Shown piece after piece: positions 39,809 through 50,212 of a DNA stretch of 64,000 nucleotides. The DNA lies in NCBI GenBank assembly GCA_018136815.1, contig CM030943.1:487975-551974 (forward strand). Direction: 5' to 3'. Both the position numbers and the translations under genes were made by a program. The notes below the pieces were generated by a model. It saw nothing but the letters and a program-made list of their open reading frames with translations, did not search any database and was not told where the DNA came from. Source of the stretch: Isochrysis galbana (Eukaryota; Haptophyta; Isochrysidales; Isochrysidaceae). Within the stretch, counting starts at the first letter, position 1; the number at the start of each line of letters is the position of its first letter.

Positions 39809-40002
39809 CCTACATGTGAAAAACAGTCAAACTTAGAAATAAAACAGCAAAAACAGTATGTTTTTTGCCGTCGAAAAAAAACAGAGAAAAACAGTGCAAA
39901 AACAAATGTGCGGGATAGGGGGGCCGCCCGAAATAAAACAGCGAAAAACATATGTTTTGGGCCTCCGAAAAAAAAACAGTGTTCCTGTGTTTCACATGTA
40001 GG
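39809..40002. mobile_element. Intact 194-bp hAT-type MITE with 8-bp target-site duplication
   Basis: Terminal inverted repeats CCTACATGTGAAAAACAG (39809-39826) and, read inward from the right end, CCTACATGTGAAACACAG (39985-40002) differ at one of 18 positions. Directly outside on both sides stands TTGATGTC (39801-39808 and 40003-40010), an 8-bp direct repeat as made by hAT transposases. The interior is A-rich and holds two ~48-bp direct repeats (39837-39884 and 39931-39979). No protein is encoded, so movement would need a transposase supplied elsewhere. The clean duplication and ends indicate a fairly recent insertion. Confidence 0.92.
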
Positions 40003-40010
40003 TTGATGTC

Positions 40011-40712
40011 CTGGCGGCCGTAGTTGCTCTCGCTTCAGCCCGCGCCTGCTCAGCAGGGGCTAGCACCATGCGCCATGCGGGCAATGGAGATGGAGATGTA
40101 GGAGACAGGAGAGGGAGTGATGCGTGATGCGGGGCCTCGCCGGTGGCTACAGCCTCGATACCACGCTTCCAAGCCTTGAGGCTTGAGGAATTCGAAGAAG
40201 TTATCGGCGGTCGCTCTCGTCGGCCTTCACACAGGCCTCGAATCGCTCGTCGATCTCGTGAGTGAAGGCCGGGACCTTGAAGACGTTGGCGGCTGGCGGT
40301 CCTCGGACGTGCTAGTCTCCTGTGCTCCTGTGTGCCGCTCCTCAAAGCGCAAGCCCATAGTATAGTATAGTGAATCCTAGATACAGAGGCTTAAAAGTAA
40401 AGCAAGAGAGGGCGCCAGAAGATTCCCCGTGGTGGTGCATGGCGCATCTCGCCGCCCTCGCTCTCGAGCACAGAGCAAAAAGTTACCCTGAGGAAGTGGA
40501 AGAAGAGCCTCTGTCTTCAGAATAAACTAGGGGGAGGAAGAACTGAGAGACTCTGGGAAATGGGCGCGGCCGTCGGAGGGGGAAGGAGGCGAGAGGGGGA
40601 GGTGGAGGAGAGATTAAGGCTTAGAGAGGGTAGTAGAGAGCGGGAATATATAAAGAGCGGGGAAGATGCAGGAGAGATGCATTTTTCTCGCTCTCTTTCT
40701 CGTCGTCGGAAG

Positions 40713-40748
<36 letters not shown>

Positions 40749-41133
40749 GGAGCATGCAGAGGACACCGAGGGCACCTCGTGGAAGCAGAGAAGACAACGC
40801 CGCCAGAAGGATGAATCTGATGGAAGGGCGCCCGGGCGGAAGCGGAAGAGAGAAGAGAAGAGAGAGAGAGAGGTCGAGAGGGGTGGATTCGTTGGCTTTC
40901 CAAGTGCGGAAATATAAAGAAGAGGACCAAGATTGTGATTTGTGCCCGGTGGGGTCAGAGGACAGAGGAGAGAGCGAGGGCTGCCCCTGAGAGTGCGACA
41001 GAGAGAAGATAGAGAGGCCGGGGACGCCCGTCTATAACTAAATAAAACGCCACGGTAGGGAAGAGAAACACGGGTGTGCGAGGGGAAGGTCTCTCTGTCT
41101 GTAGTGTGTGGTGCCCCTCGCTTCCCCTCTCCA
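40011..41133. promoter_or_regulatory. Intergenic region with GA tract and promoter of the FAD monooxygenase
   Basis: GA-rich DNA at about 40560-40880, including (GA)n at 40710-40743, forms CT on the minus strand. A TATA-like CTATAACTAAATAAAAC lies at about 41032-41048, some 90 bp before the ATG at 41134, with CTTCCCCTCTCC just upstream of it. A minus-strand frame at 39992-40345 has no recognisable domain. Confidence 0.5.
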
Positions 41134-43632
41134 ATGTGCAAGGCGGCCGTGCTGGACGACGGCTCCTCTCGAGTGGACGCGGCGCGCGCGTCTGCGGCGG
41201 CGTGCGGCGAGCGTTTTGTTGAGGTCGCAGTTGTGGGCGCCGGCCTGCAGGGCTTGACGGTCGGCGCGTTCCTGAGGAGGGAGGGGATCAAGGACTTTGT
41301 GGTGGTGGACGAGGTGAGGGGCCCCTGAGAGGTTTGGGGGAGAGGTGGTGGTGTTGGGGGGGGGGCTAGGTTGGGGGCCGAGGGGGGAGGGGCGGAAGGT
41401 AAGGTTGCGGGGAGGTGGGGGGGGGAGGGGGGGGGGTTGGGATGGGGGGGAATGGACTATGAGGCGAAGGTGCTGGGCGAGAAGGGCGAAGGTGGACAAG
41501 GGTAGAGAGAAGGAGACGTGTGAGAAGAGCAATACGTGGAGGAGGAGAGTGAGGTGTCGCAGGAGAGCGAGACCGAGGATTGAAAGGAGCCGGCGACAAG
41601 GGGGAAGAAAGAAAGACAGAAGGAGGGGTCGGGGATTTTGGGGGGATTGAGCTCGACAGATGAAGACCGTATTGTAATGGGGTGGAGCCGCGGGTTCGAG
41701 GGGCTCGCATGCGTGAGAGCGAGAAGCGTGGCTATTCGAGGAAGGCCAAGGCTTGATGGGTCATACGGAAAGAGAGTGCAATGAAGACCTGGAGCGAAGA
41801 GAATGAGACATGAGAGTTCAAGTCGGAGAGCGAGGCATGGGCACGAGAAGTAGGCACCAACGGAATGGGAATCGATGTAGAATGGGAGATGTGGTGGGGC
41901 GACCTATTCTTGGGAATCGATGCAGAAGGGGAGATGTGGTGGGGCGACCTATTCTGGGTTTTATCTTTGTCCGCCTCTGCCCCTTCACACTGTTTCCACC
42001 CGAGAATCTCTCGCGTGCGCACGCTCCTAGCCCAGACCCCCTTCCTGACCTCCCGCCTCCTCTCATCTCCGCTCCCACCCCCCTGCCCTTCTTTGCCCCC
42101 AGAACCCGGAAGGCGGTGTAGGCGGCACTTGGCGCGACCACGACTACCCAAACTGCGGTACCGACACGGAGATCTGCACCTACTATCCGTCCTTCCTCCC
42201 TCGGCCGAAGTCGGCAAGCCAGTTCGCCAAGCGCGACGAAATCCTCTCCCACTGTCGCGAGATCGCGCGCACACATGTCGGGAGCAAGAGGTTCCTCTTC
42301 AATACGCGGCTTGCGGCATGCCGCTTTGACGGCTCTGTCTGGCGGCTGGAGGACGCAGAGGGGAACCACATTGTTACTTCACGGTTCGTCTTGCCCTGCA
42401 TCTTTTCCATCTCATACAAGCACCCGATCTATCCCAAGATTGCCAACCGCGACGCCTTCACTGGAGACGCAGTGCACTCCTCGCGCATTGGCAAGTCGCT
42501 CGAGCGCTTTCAGGGCAAGCGGGTAGTCATCATCGGCTGTGGCGCCACTACCCTCCAGCTCGCGCCCGCGCTCGCCGCGTGCGCTGCATCGTGCACCGTC
42601 CTGCGCCGCACGATGCCGTACGTGACGAGGCGGCCCGATGAGCCGCTGCCCGACTCGGACGCCGGCTACAGCTTCTACCGCATTCTCTACGAGATCCGCA
42701 ATGACTTCGTGACCTTCTTCGATGGCTGGCGCCGCCTCGAGGTGATGCTGCGCGCGTGGTACTGGCTGACCAACTACCTCTTCCGCGAGAGCCCAGCAGA
42801 GGCGCTCCCGCCCTTCGCGCAGCCGGTGCAATGCACACGCCGGTGCTACGACTACTGCGGCTTCATGGATTGCGTGCGCCAGGGACGCATCTCGCTGTGC
42901 GACGTTTCGCACAACCCCGTCACCTCCTTCGAAGAGCGTGCACTCGTCCTCGCTGACGGCACCGTGGTCGAGGCGGACATCGTCGTCTACGCCACGGGCT
43001 ACAACATTGCCGCGGCCGGTGCCGATGTGCTCTTCGAGGTGGCCGGCCAGCCGCACTCACTGTCCAACCGATCGCCCAACGTCTTCCTGCCGCTCTCGGG
43101 CTGCCCGCTCTACTGTGTGCCACCGCGCGTGGCCGAGCAGTCCATGCCCTACTTTGTGCGCTCGTACCGCTCATACGTGGCCGCGGGCGCCAGCGGTGCC
43201 CTCATCTTCTACCCAAACCCGCCGCGCTTTTACAAGGACGACTCGATCCTCTTTTCGCCCGGCTGCCGCAGTGGGCGGTACACGCAGGGCCGCGACCCCA
43301 ATAAAGAGTCGACGACATACGGTGCCGACTTTGCGGACGTCTGGGGTGTGCCCGTGCCGCGCGCTTTCTTCCGACTCTACCTGTGGGGCCAGCGGCCGCT
43401 CCACTTCCCGGGAGCGCGCACCAAGGACGTTTCGCCTCCCGTAGACGCGGCCGCCATCTCGTTCGAGCTCGTGCGCCAGGTGATTGGCTGGCTCCACGGG
43501 TGTCGACCTGCTCCGACCGATACGTACGCGACTCCTCTCGGTGGCACACCATTGCGCTACGCGGTCGAGTGCCTTGTCTGGCCCGCCTTGTACCTCATCT
43601 CCGGGCTAGTGGGCGCTCAATACACGCACTAG
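41134..43632 (+). CDS. FAD-dependent monooxygenase (FMO/Baeyer-Villiger type), 2 exons
   Basis: Exon 1 41134-41313 and exon 2 42103-43632 join in phase 0 to 569 residues. The FAD fold VAVVGAGLQGLTVGAFLRRE is in exon 1 and is completed across the intron by NPEGGVGGTWRDHDYPNC, the GGTW-(Y/D)PG-like block of Baeyer-Villiger enzymes. FTGDAVHSS at about residue 180 matches the FMO-type signature region, and the NADPH-binding loop is VVIIGCGATTLQLAPALA. ADIVVYATGYN is the second conserved ATG motif. Such enzymes insert one oxygen atom into ketones, amines or sulfides using NADPH; the substrate cannot be deduced. The full FxGxxxHxxxW(P/D) fingerprint is not complete. The 789-bp intron is unusually long and G-rich for this locus and contains a 44-bp tandem duplication (41868-41956). 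Soluble apart from a hydrophobic C-terminus. Confidence 0.87.
41868..41956. repeat. 44-bp tandem duplication inside the monooxygenase intron
   Basis: Two head-to-tail copies beginning GGGAATCGATG and ending GGGGCGACCTATTCT, with about two to four differences. Confidence 0.85.
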
Positions 43633-45294
43633 ACCGCACTGACGCCTCGGACACTGAGCCGGGCCCGGTGGGAGCGCAATCGCAGCCACATTACGCGCGC
43701 CATCGGCCCGGCGACTCCATCAGTCCACGTGTTGGGACAATGAGCACTATCTCGCGTGAGCGCCACCAGCACGCTGACCGTTGGGCCGTGCGTTCCTTGG
43801 TTGGCGCGGATCCCTGCCTGAGGATGGCATGTTGGCAGGTGCGGTCGGGAGGACCGCTCGATAAATAGCGCCCCAACCCTGTCGACTCTGCGTGTGTTGC
43901 TGACTGTGATCTGCTGATGCTCCTGTGAAACCATCCGATTCCGTATTGCCTTAAGATGAAATTTCTCGTGCGACTTTTCTCGACCGACCGGACAATCCTA
44001 ACCAACTTCTTCTCCTCATAATAACCCGCTGACCTGTCTCTTTCCCACGCTGGACTTGTTTGGCAACGTTGGCTTTAGGTGTAGATGCGCTCCTTGCTCG
44101 CGTCGTGAAGCGCATTGCGCACTCCCCGGCGGTGCTAATCAGGATACGCGCGAATACCTTGCTCTCCGAATCGAACTGCCACGCCTGCGCGCGCGCTAAA
44201 TTCGTGATAGAACGAGCGCATTTTGCTTGTGCACTCGGTCGGTGTTTTTACTTCGTTTGCACGTCACATGATCGTAAATTGCTGCTGCTAGCCATGGCCA
44301 TGTGTGAGGTGCGCATGCGCGCTATGCTAGCGTGTGTGTGTGTAGCTGCGTTGTCATATGGTGGTATGATTTTACGGCAATCGGCAATCGCTTTTGCTCT
44401 CGGTCGCCGCTAGCCTGTGTGCCCGTTCCCAGGCGAAGGCGGTTGCTAGTTGCTAGCATATGCATTTGCTGTTGGTCATGTGCCGTCCCTGCTAATCCGG
44501 CGTGGTAGGCCGTTTGTTTGGCTGCTTGATTTGATTTGTCACACATCAAAGCCCTTCGTAACGTACCAATACCACTAGCAGCCGCAACGTGATACGTAAT
44601 TAAGTGCTTTGCGCCTAACGCCGCATATAAAGCAGGCCGCTCATGCGGCCACGCGCCACTGGCCTGCGCCCCCAGGGGAGCCCGACGGGCGCGCTCGTGC
44701 TCGGTGCACCCACGTAGCGCAGGGGCCGCGCGGCGAGCTGCGACGCATGGGGCCATAAGCAGTAAAGGCGCGGCCGGTGGCGCAGTGCCCGCGGCGCTGC
44801 CATCGACCACCGACCCTTGACCCCAGCTCCGCGCCCAATCTTAGCAAGCGAGCGCGATGGCAGCTGCAGCGCGCGCGCTTGTTGTGAAAGCAGTAAAAGG
44901 CCAGCGCCGGCCTAAGCAATCAAGCATACTCCCATGCGCGCCCCTCAGCACGTGCTATGCGTGCAATATCCGTGCTTTTGTGCAGCGGTTGGGCATGCAG
45001 TAGCTTATGCTAGCATGAATAGCACGGCTAACGGCTACCACTACAACATTGGGGCACTGCCTGGATGCACGCACTCGAGCAAGCATGCCGGGAGGCCCGC
45101 CGCTGAGAGATCGCCATCTGAAGTTCGCAATCTTATGGCTACACATTGCACTTCGAACCAAAATCTAAGTGAGCTGATCTGATGCAACGCCGACTACGGC
45201 AGCACTTGTCAATCGCCATTGCCTCCTCTATGCAACTGCATGCACAGCCTAAGCTGACGATACGTCCATTGCATGCAGCTAGCTTTGAGCTGAT
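43633..45294. other. Intergenic between two convergent genes, no gene seen
   Basis: Expected to hold both 3'-UTRs. Frames are short. Rich in ATGC and TAGCTAGC-like words around 44280-45250; no RNA gene, repeat copy or polyA mark could be assigned. Confidence 0.4.
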
Positions 45295-47634
45295 TCAATC
45301 TAGCAAGCTATACGCCCGCTCGAGCTCGCCTGTGGTAAGCGTCTCGGCAACGGCCGCGTCGCTCTCCACGGTCAGCTGAGCCGCTCGGAGCCCGGCTCGC
45401 AGAGCTGCTCGCACCACCTCGTGGTCGTAAGGGTCGATCCTGCGTGCAAAATTGCCTCTAGGGGCAGGCTCAGCAACGCCTCCCGCTCCCGCTGGCCGAG
45501 TGACCCCTCGAAGCAGTCCCCACGCGACGCCCGCCACAAAGGTGTCGCCAGCGCCGCGCGTGCTCTTGACGCGCGCCGACGGCGGCGCCAGCGCCTCAAA
45601 GCTGACCTCGCCTGCCGGTCCGAACGCACGGCTCGAGCGCGCCCACAAGATGCCCAATGGTCCACGTGTCACAATAACATTTACCACACCCGCCCGCACG
45701 AGCGCGGCCGCGGCGTTGCGCAGCGCCGCCTCACTTAACTGGCCGGACTGCTCGTCACGCAGGCTGGTGATCGTGGAGCCCGATTGGTTGTCATCGTGAG
45801 CGTCTCTCAGCGCGGCCACCATCGCGATAAGCTCGCCCTCATTGGGAGAGACAAACGCAAGGCCTTGCAAGGGCAGTCGTAAGGGCACTAGGTTAGGCGA
45901 GCCTGCCGCCTCGTTGCCGCCAGGTCGCACTACTGCCGATGCGGCAGGCGGCCGTCTGGCCAGCGCAATGCACGCGGCGGCAGCCTTGGGTTCCGAGACG
46001 GGCTCGAGCCATACAGGCGCGCCCCCCTCGAGCAATGCGATCCAACGCAGCGTGTCGGCGCTTAGGTTGGCGTCAACGATGCACAGGGGTGCCGCACGAA
46101 GGTAGTCCCTGTACATGGTCAAGTAGGCGGTGTCAATGTGCCGGTGTAGATCCATGTCAGCAACAGCCATCGCCAAGTCGCCGCCATCAGAGTGCAGAGC
46201 AGCATACGTGGCCGAGCGGCCGCCTACCACTCGGCGCACACGCGACATATCGAGTGCAGGAGTGCCGCTTTGCGCAGCAAGCCCATCGCTGCGGAGCAGG
46301 CCGAGGGCGAGTGTATCGTCACCGACGGCGGAGAGGAAGACAGGCGCGCTGCCGAGCCGTGCAAGCGCCTCGGCAATGTTGCGTCCGACGCCGCCTGGCG
46401 TAATACTGAGCCGACCGGGCGTCGAAGTGCCTTTGAGCAGGGGGCTGCCTGGGCTCGGGTAACCAACAATATCGGCAACAGTTCCGCCAACCACGACGAC
46501 TGCCCCGACATCGGCTGCGCCGGCCTCGCCCCCGCCCGCTGGCCTCAACTCGACTCGATGGCTGCCAACGCTGCCCGCCGCCGCCATGTTCCGTAGCTGC
46601 GCAAGCTCCAATGCGATGCGCGCGCCCTGTAGCGCATTATGCTTAATCAGCGCAATGTTGGCCGCAAGCGATGCACCACCGGTAAGCTCATTGACGCGGC
46701 GGAGCAGGAAAGGGGTGACGTCACGCCCTTCGATCCCAGCAGCGCTCGCCTCACCCAGCGCCGTTTCGATGGCCGACTGCACTTTCCCGGCCTCAGCCTC
46801 GGCCTCGGCCGGGATGGGTACCGCCACAAGCATGCCCGAGTCGAGCCCCAGCCGCAAACTCGCGTGCACAAGCGCTGCAGCCTCCGCAGCGTCCTCCACC
46901 CGGAGTGGCGTCGGGCAGCCAGAGTTCCGTGTGAAGAAGGCAGGGAACTCATCTGTGCCTAGCGCGGCCACTGCAACACCACTAGTCTCGAGCACCTCGA
47001 GCGTGCGCGGGATATCGAGGATCGACTTGATGCCGGCAGAGATGACGCACACAGGCGTGCGACCCAGCTCGGACAGATCGGCTGACACGTCCATTGACGC
47101 CTCGCCGCCGCGGTGCACTCCACCCACACCCCCGGTCACAAAAACGTCGATGCCCGCCCGGTGCGCCAGCAGCATTGTGGCCGAGACAGTCGTCGCCCCG
47201 TGCCCTCTCCGAGCGACGACCGCTGCGAGGTCTCTCCGCGAGCACTTGGCGACATTCGCCGGCCCAAGCTTGGCGAGTCGCTCGAGCTGCTCTGGGGTGA
47301 GGCCAACGAAACAGTGACCATCGAGCACGGCGACAGTGGCAGGGACAGCACCCGCCTTCCTGATCACCTCCTCCACCTCCTTCGCAGTCTCAAGGTTCTG
47401 TGGGAACGGCATTCCATGAGAGATGATCGTCGATTCGAGAGCGACAACGGGACGACCGCCTGAGAGAGCCGCCACAACCTCCGGCTGAATGGTTAGGGGT
47501 GCGTGCTCAGAATGCGTGGGGAAAGAGCCAAGCCTAGCAGCCGGAGCGACCGACAATGGAGCTCGCTCCTCAGCCCAGGAGAGGCGGCAGAGGGCGAGGA
47601 GGGCGAGGAGGGGAAGCAGAGAGAGTAGGGCCAT
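45295..47634 (-). CDS. psuG/psuK: Fused pseudouridine-5'-phosphate glycosidase / pseudouridine kinase
   Basis: A single-exon, 779-residue bifunctional enzyme. Pseudouridine released from RNA is phosphorylated by the kinase half and split to uracil and ribose-5-phosphate by the glycosidase half. The glycosidase (about 45-350) has VALESTIISHGMPFPQN, VAKCSRRDL, FVTGGVGGVHRGGE, SAGIKSILDIPRTLE with the catalytic-type Lys, and TPFLLRRVNELTGG. The PfkB-type kinase (about 375-775) has VGGTVADIVGYP, ITPGGVGRNIAEALARLG and the signature STRGAGDTFVAGVAWGLL with the anion-hole GAGD. The same fusion is known in animals and fungi (family knowledge). The N-terminus (LLSLLPLLALLALCRLSWA) looks like a signal peptide followed by a basic Ala/Ser stretch, which would send it to the plastid or endomembrane system. 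A TATA-like ATTATAAT lies about 30 bp before the ATG. Both active sites look intact. Confidence 0.94.
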   Translation of the reverse strand: MALLSLLPLLALLALCRLSWAEERAPLSVAPAARLGSFPTHSEHAPLTIQPEVVAALSGGRPVVALESTIISHGMPFPQNLETAKEVEEVIRKAGAVPATVAVLDGHCFVGLTPEQLERLAKLGPANVAKCSRRDLAAVVARRGHGATTVSATMLLAHRAGIDVFVTGGVGGVHRGGEASMDVSADLSELGRTPVCVISAGIKSILDIPRTLEVLETSGVAVAALGTDEFPAFFTRNSGCPTPLRVEDAAEAAALVHASLRLGLDSGMLVAVPIPAEAEAEAGKVQSAIETALGEASAAGIEGRDVTPFLLRRVNELTGGASLAANIALIKHNALQGARIALELAQLRNMAAAGSVGSHRVELRPAGGGEAGAADVGAVVVVGGTVADIVGYPSPGSPLLKGTSTPGRLSITPGGVGRNIAEALARLGSAPVFLSAVGDDTLALGLLRSDGLAAQSGTPALDMSRVRRVVGGRSATYAALHSDGGDLAMAVADMDLHRHIDTAYLTMYRDYLRAAPLCIVDANLSADTLRWIALLEGGAPVWLEPVSEPKAAAACIALARRPPAASAVVRPGGNEAAGSPNLVPLRLPLQGLAFVSPNEGELIAMVAALRDAHDDNQSGSTITSLRDEQSGQLSEAALRNAAAALVRAGVVNVIVTRGPLGILWARSSRAFGPAGEVSFEALAPPSARVKSTRGAGDTFVAGVAWGLLRGVTRPAGAGGVAEPAPRGNFARRIDPYDHEVVRAALRAGLRAAQLTVESDAAVAETLTTGELERAYSLLD

Positions 47635-48349
47635 CGAGGAGAGGAGAGGTGGGACGAACTAGGATTATAATCCTGTCCCATCTGCCATCTGGACATCTGG
47701 ATAGAACATTCTACTATTCTACTACTACTCTCGTCGCCTACCGCCTACCTCTACCTCCTGGCGCCTGGCGCTCCCCTAAGTGCGCGCCAGTCCTCCTACA
47801 GTAGGAAACCCTCCCACCCTAAGAGCAGCTCATGTGGAAGGGCAGCTCCATGGTGGAAACCTCTATCTACAATACAGAATACACAGTATTATTCAATAGA
47901 CAATACACAATACACCCTCCAACATCAAAGATAGCCCGGTCACTCACTAGGGGGGTGCGGAGGGCGAAATCGGTACTGGGCAAATGGAGGCCTAAATAAG
48001 CTTTCCTTGTATGAGAGATCAGGGGAAAAAATGGGGGGTCCTCCGGCAAAATTTTCGAAAAAAATGTGGCCAATTTTAAGCCTCTGACAGAGCCTCTGAA
48101 GACCAAGCGCTAAAAAGTATTCGGGCCCCCTCCGGTATATTTTTACTGATGCCCTTCATGCAAGGCATGCACAACAAGTGACGGAGCCATAAGCTCTACA
48201 AGCTCATACCCTCCACAAAATGTGCTTCTCTACACATTTTATGATCATCGATCATCGACACTGATTGCGATTGACATCGACATCGATATGTACATGAGTA
48301 TCACTACTAACAGCCGTTCACGAAACGCTACAATTGTTGAGACGAGAAG
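47635..48349. promoter_or_regulatory. Upstream region of the pseudouridine enzyme; otherwise no gene
   Basis: Minus-strand leader CCTCTCCTCTCC directly before the ATG, then the TATA-like element. Beyond about 47700 the DNA is AT-richer with AATACAC/AATACAG words (47870-47915). No frame of interest. Confidence 0.45.
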
Positions 48350-49042
48350 CCCCAACTTTGCACCAAAACTGGGCGGGCTGCCGGCGTTTTGGTGTTGATC
48401 CAATTGCACTGGGTGGCCCAACAAGCACTATATTCACAAATGCCACCCTTGGAGCTACGCTAATCGCCGCAGCCGGCCGCGTGCACCACGCCGAAATCGG
48501 CCACGCCCCCGGCTTCAACGCTACCGTCCCGGTGCCGTGATACGCGCGAGTGCCCATTTTGAGCTTTGGTGATCCAGTTGCACTGGATGGCCCAGCAGGC
48601 ACCATATTCACAAATGCCACCCTTGGGCAGCTACACCAAACGCCGCAGCCGGCCGCGTGCACCACGTTGAAATCGGCCACGCCCCCGGCTTCAACGCTAC
48701 CGTCCCGGTGCCGTGATTCACGCGAGTGCCCAACTTTGAGCCGGCACTGAGCGCGCTGGCGGCGCTTTGGTGTTGATCCAGTTGCACTGGGTGGCACGCC
48801 AAGCACCATATTCACAAATGCCACCCTTGCGGCTACGCCAATCACCGCAGCCGGTCGCCGGTCGCGAGCACCACGTTGAAATCGGCCACGCCCCCGGCTT
48901 CAACGCTACCGTCCCTGTGCCGTGATTCGCGCGAGTGCCCAACTTTGAGCCGGCGCCGAGCGCGCTGGCGGCGCTTTGGTGTTGATCCAGTTGCACTGGG
49001 TGGCAGCCGTCAATCAAGCACCATATTCACAAATGCCGCGTG
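48350..49042. repeat. Tandem satellite, ~200-bp unit, about 3.5 copies
   Basis: Units start near 48350, 48553, 48728 and 48939 (last one partial), each opening with CCCAACTTTGAG or a variant and containing GTTGATCCAGTTGCACTGGG, CACAAATGCCACCCTT, CGGCCACGCCCCCGGCTTCA and GTGCCGTGATTCGCGCGAGT. The second unit lacks about 16 bp. Frames run through parts of it on both strands but each is broken by stops between units. Confidence 0.92.
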
Positions 49043-50212
49043 GTCGTGGCCGGTGCAGTGGGGGTTCACCTTGCATTCTGGCTCGAGCTCGAGCTGGATA
49101 TCCGCCTATCGCCTATCGGCAGTCCTCTTCTCATTGAATACTTATTGACCTGGGTCGCATGGTTCTTTCTGGAACCCATACACCATACACTCTCTTACAT
49201 TGTACACATGATGGCCCATGTGGCAATCTTCGCCCATGCAACAAAAGTGCAAACGGTATTCTTCACAACCCTTCCTCCTCTATCGACAAGGTTTGTGACT
49301 TCTGGGTGATCCTTGACTGGGTGAGTAATAAGAATAGGAAATAGGAATAGGGGTTGGCAGAAAGCATATCCACTAAAGAAAACACCCCAAATCTCCATCA
49401 AATCTATCCGTGAAATATCCAATCGAGAAGCCCAAACATCCATGAAAATATCCAGCAACGTGCTCTTTATAGCAGCGCGATCTACTGATCTTTTTTTGTA
49501 CGTAGCGTTGTATACGGTGGACGGTTGGGGGCGCGAGATTCGAAGGGCGATAGCATGTGTGTATGTGTCGCTAAGGCTAGCAGGCATCAGCACGCGTGCG
49601 TGCCAAGGTGTACGGGCAAGTAAGTGTGCTCAGGATTGTCGTGATAGTACGGGGCTAGTGGCAGTAGTGGTACTAACGCTCAGATGTTTATTGTCACTAG
49701 ATCATCGGGGATCGGTACACGCCGCCTGACACCCCGTCCTCTGGAGCCCCTAAGTCCTAAGTCCTAGGTAGAGCACGAGGGGACGAGCCGCAAGGCAGTG
49801 GTGGAAGGAGTGATAAGGGGAGCGGGCGTGGCTGCAAGGTAGACATGCGAGTTCGCGTGCGCGGCGGGAATATTAAGAAGTTTTCTAGCATGAAGCGAAA
49901 AGCTCACCCAACGCCGACAGAATTTGGGGCGTCGCAGCAACGACACAACCGGCAACCGACGACCGCACCGTCTCCCATACGCTAGCGCGGCTATCCGCTT
50001 CATCTTGCAGCGCCACGTTCCGCAGTTCGGGGCTGGCACATCGCTGAGCCTCAAAGCCAGCCTTATCCTTGCCCCCGCTCCGTCCCTCGACGCAAAGACC
50101 AGCACCAAGCGCTTGAGGCGCGTTGTCAGCTAGGCTCAGGATTGCACTACGACCACAACTCCGATGCGCACGTATGGTGCGCGATCGGTGCCCTACCGTG
50201 CGTGACGATGGT
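49043..50212. other. Intergenic; 3' flank of sorting nexin with a copy of the three-copy element
   Basis: No gene seen. The three-copy element occupies 49555-49688. The rest has short frames without protein character. Confidence 0.45.
49555..49688 (-). repeat. Three-copy 3'-flank element, copy B
   Basis: On the minus strand: AACATCTGAGCGTTAGTACC, GCCACTAGCCCCGTACTATC, ACGACA, ACTTGCCCGTACACCTTGG, TGATGCC and CACATACACA. It aligns along nearly its full length with copy A (26538-26657). It lies about 525 bp beyond the sorting nexin stop codon, in that gene's sense direction. Confidence 0.75.

Noticed and set aside
41640-41710. tRNA-like GGGTTCGAGG near 41692
   Set aside because: The flanking bases do not form a T-arm, no A-box is found at the right distance, and there is no acceptor stem.
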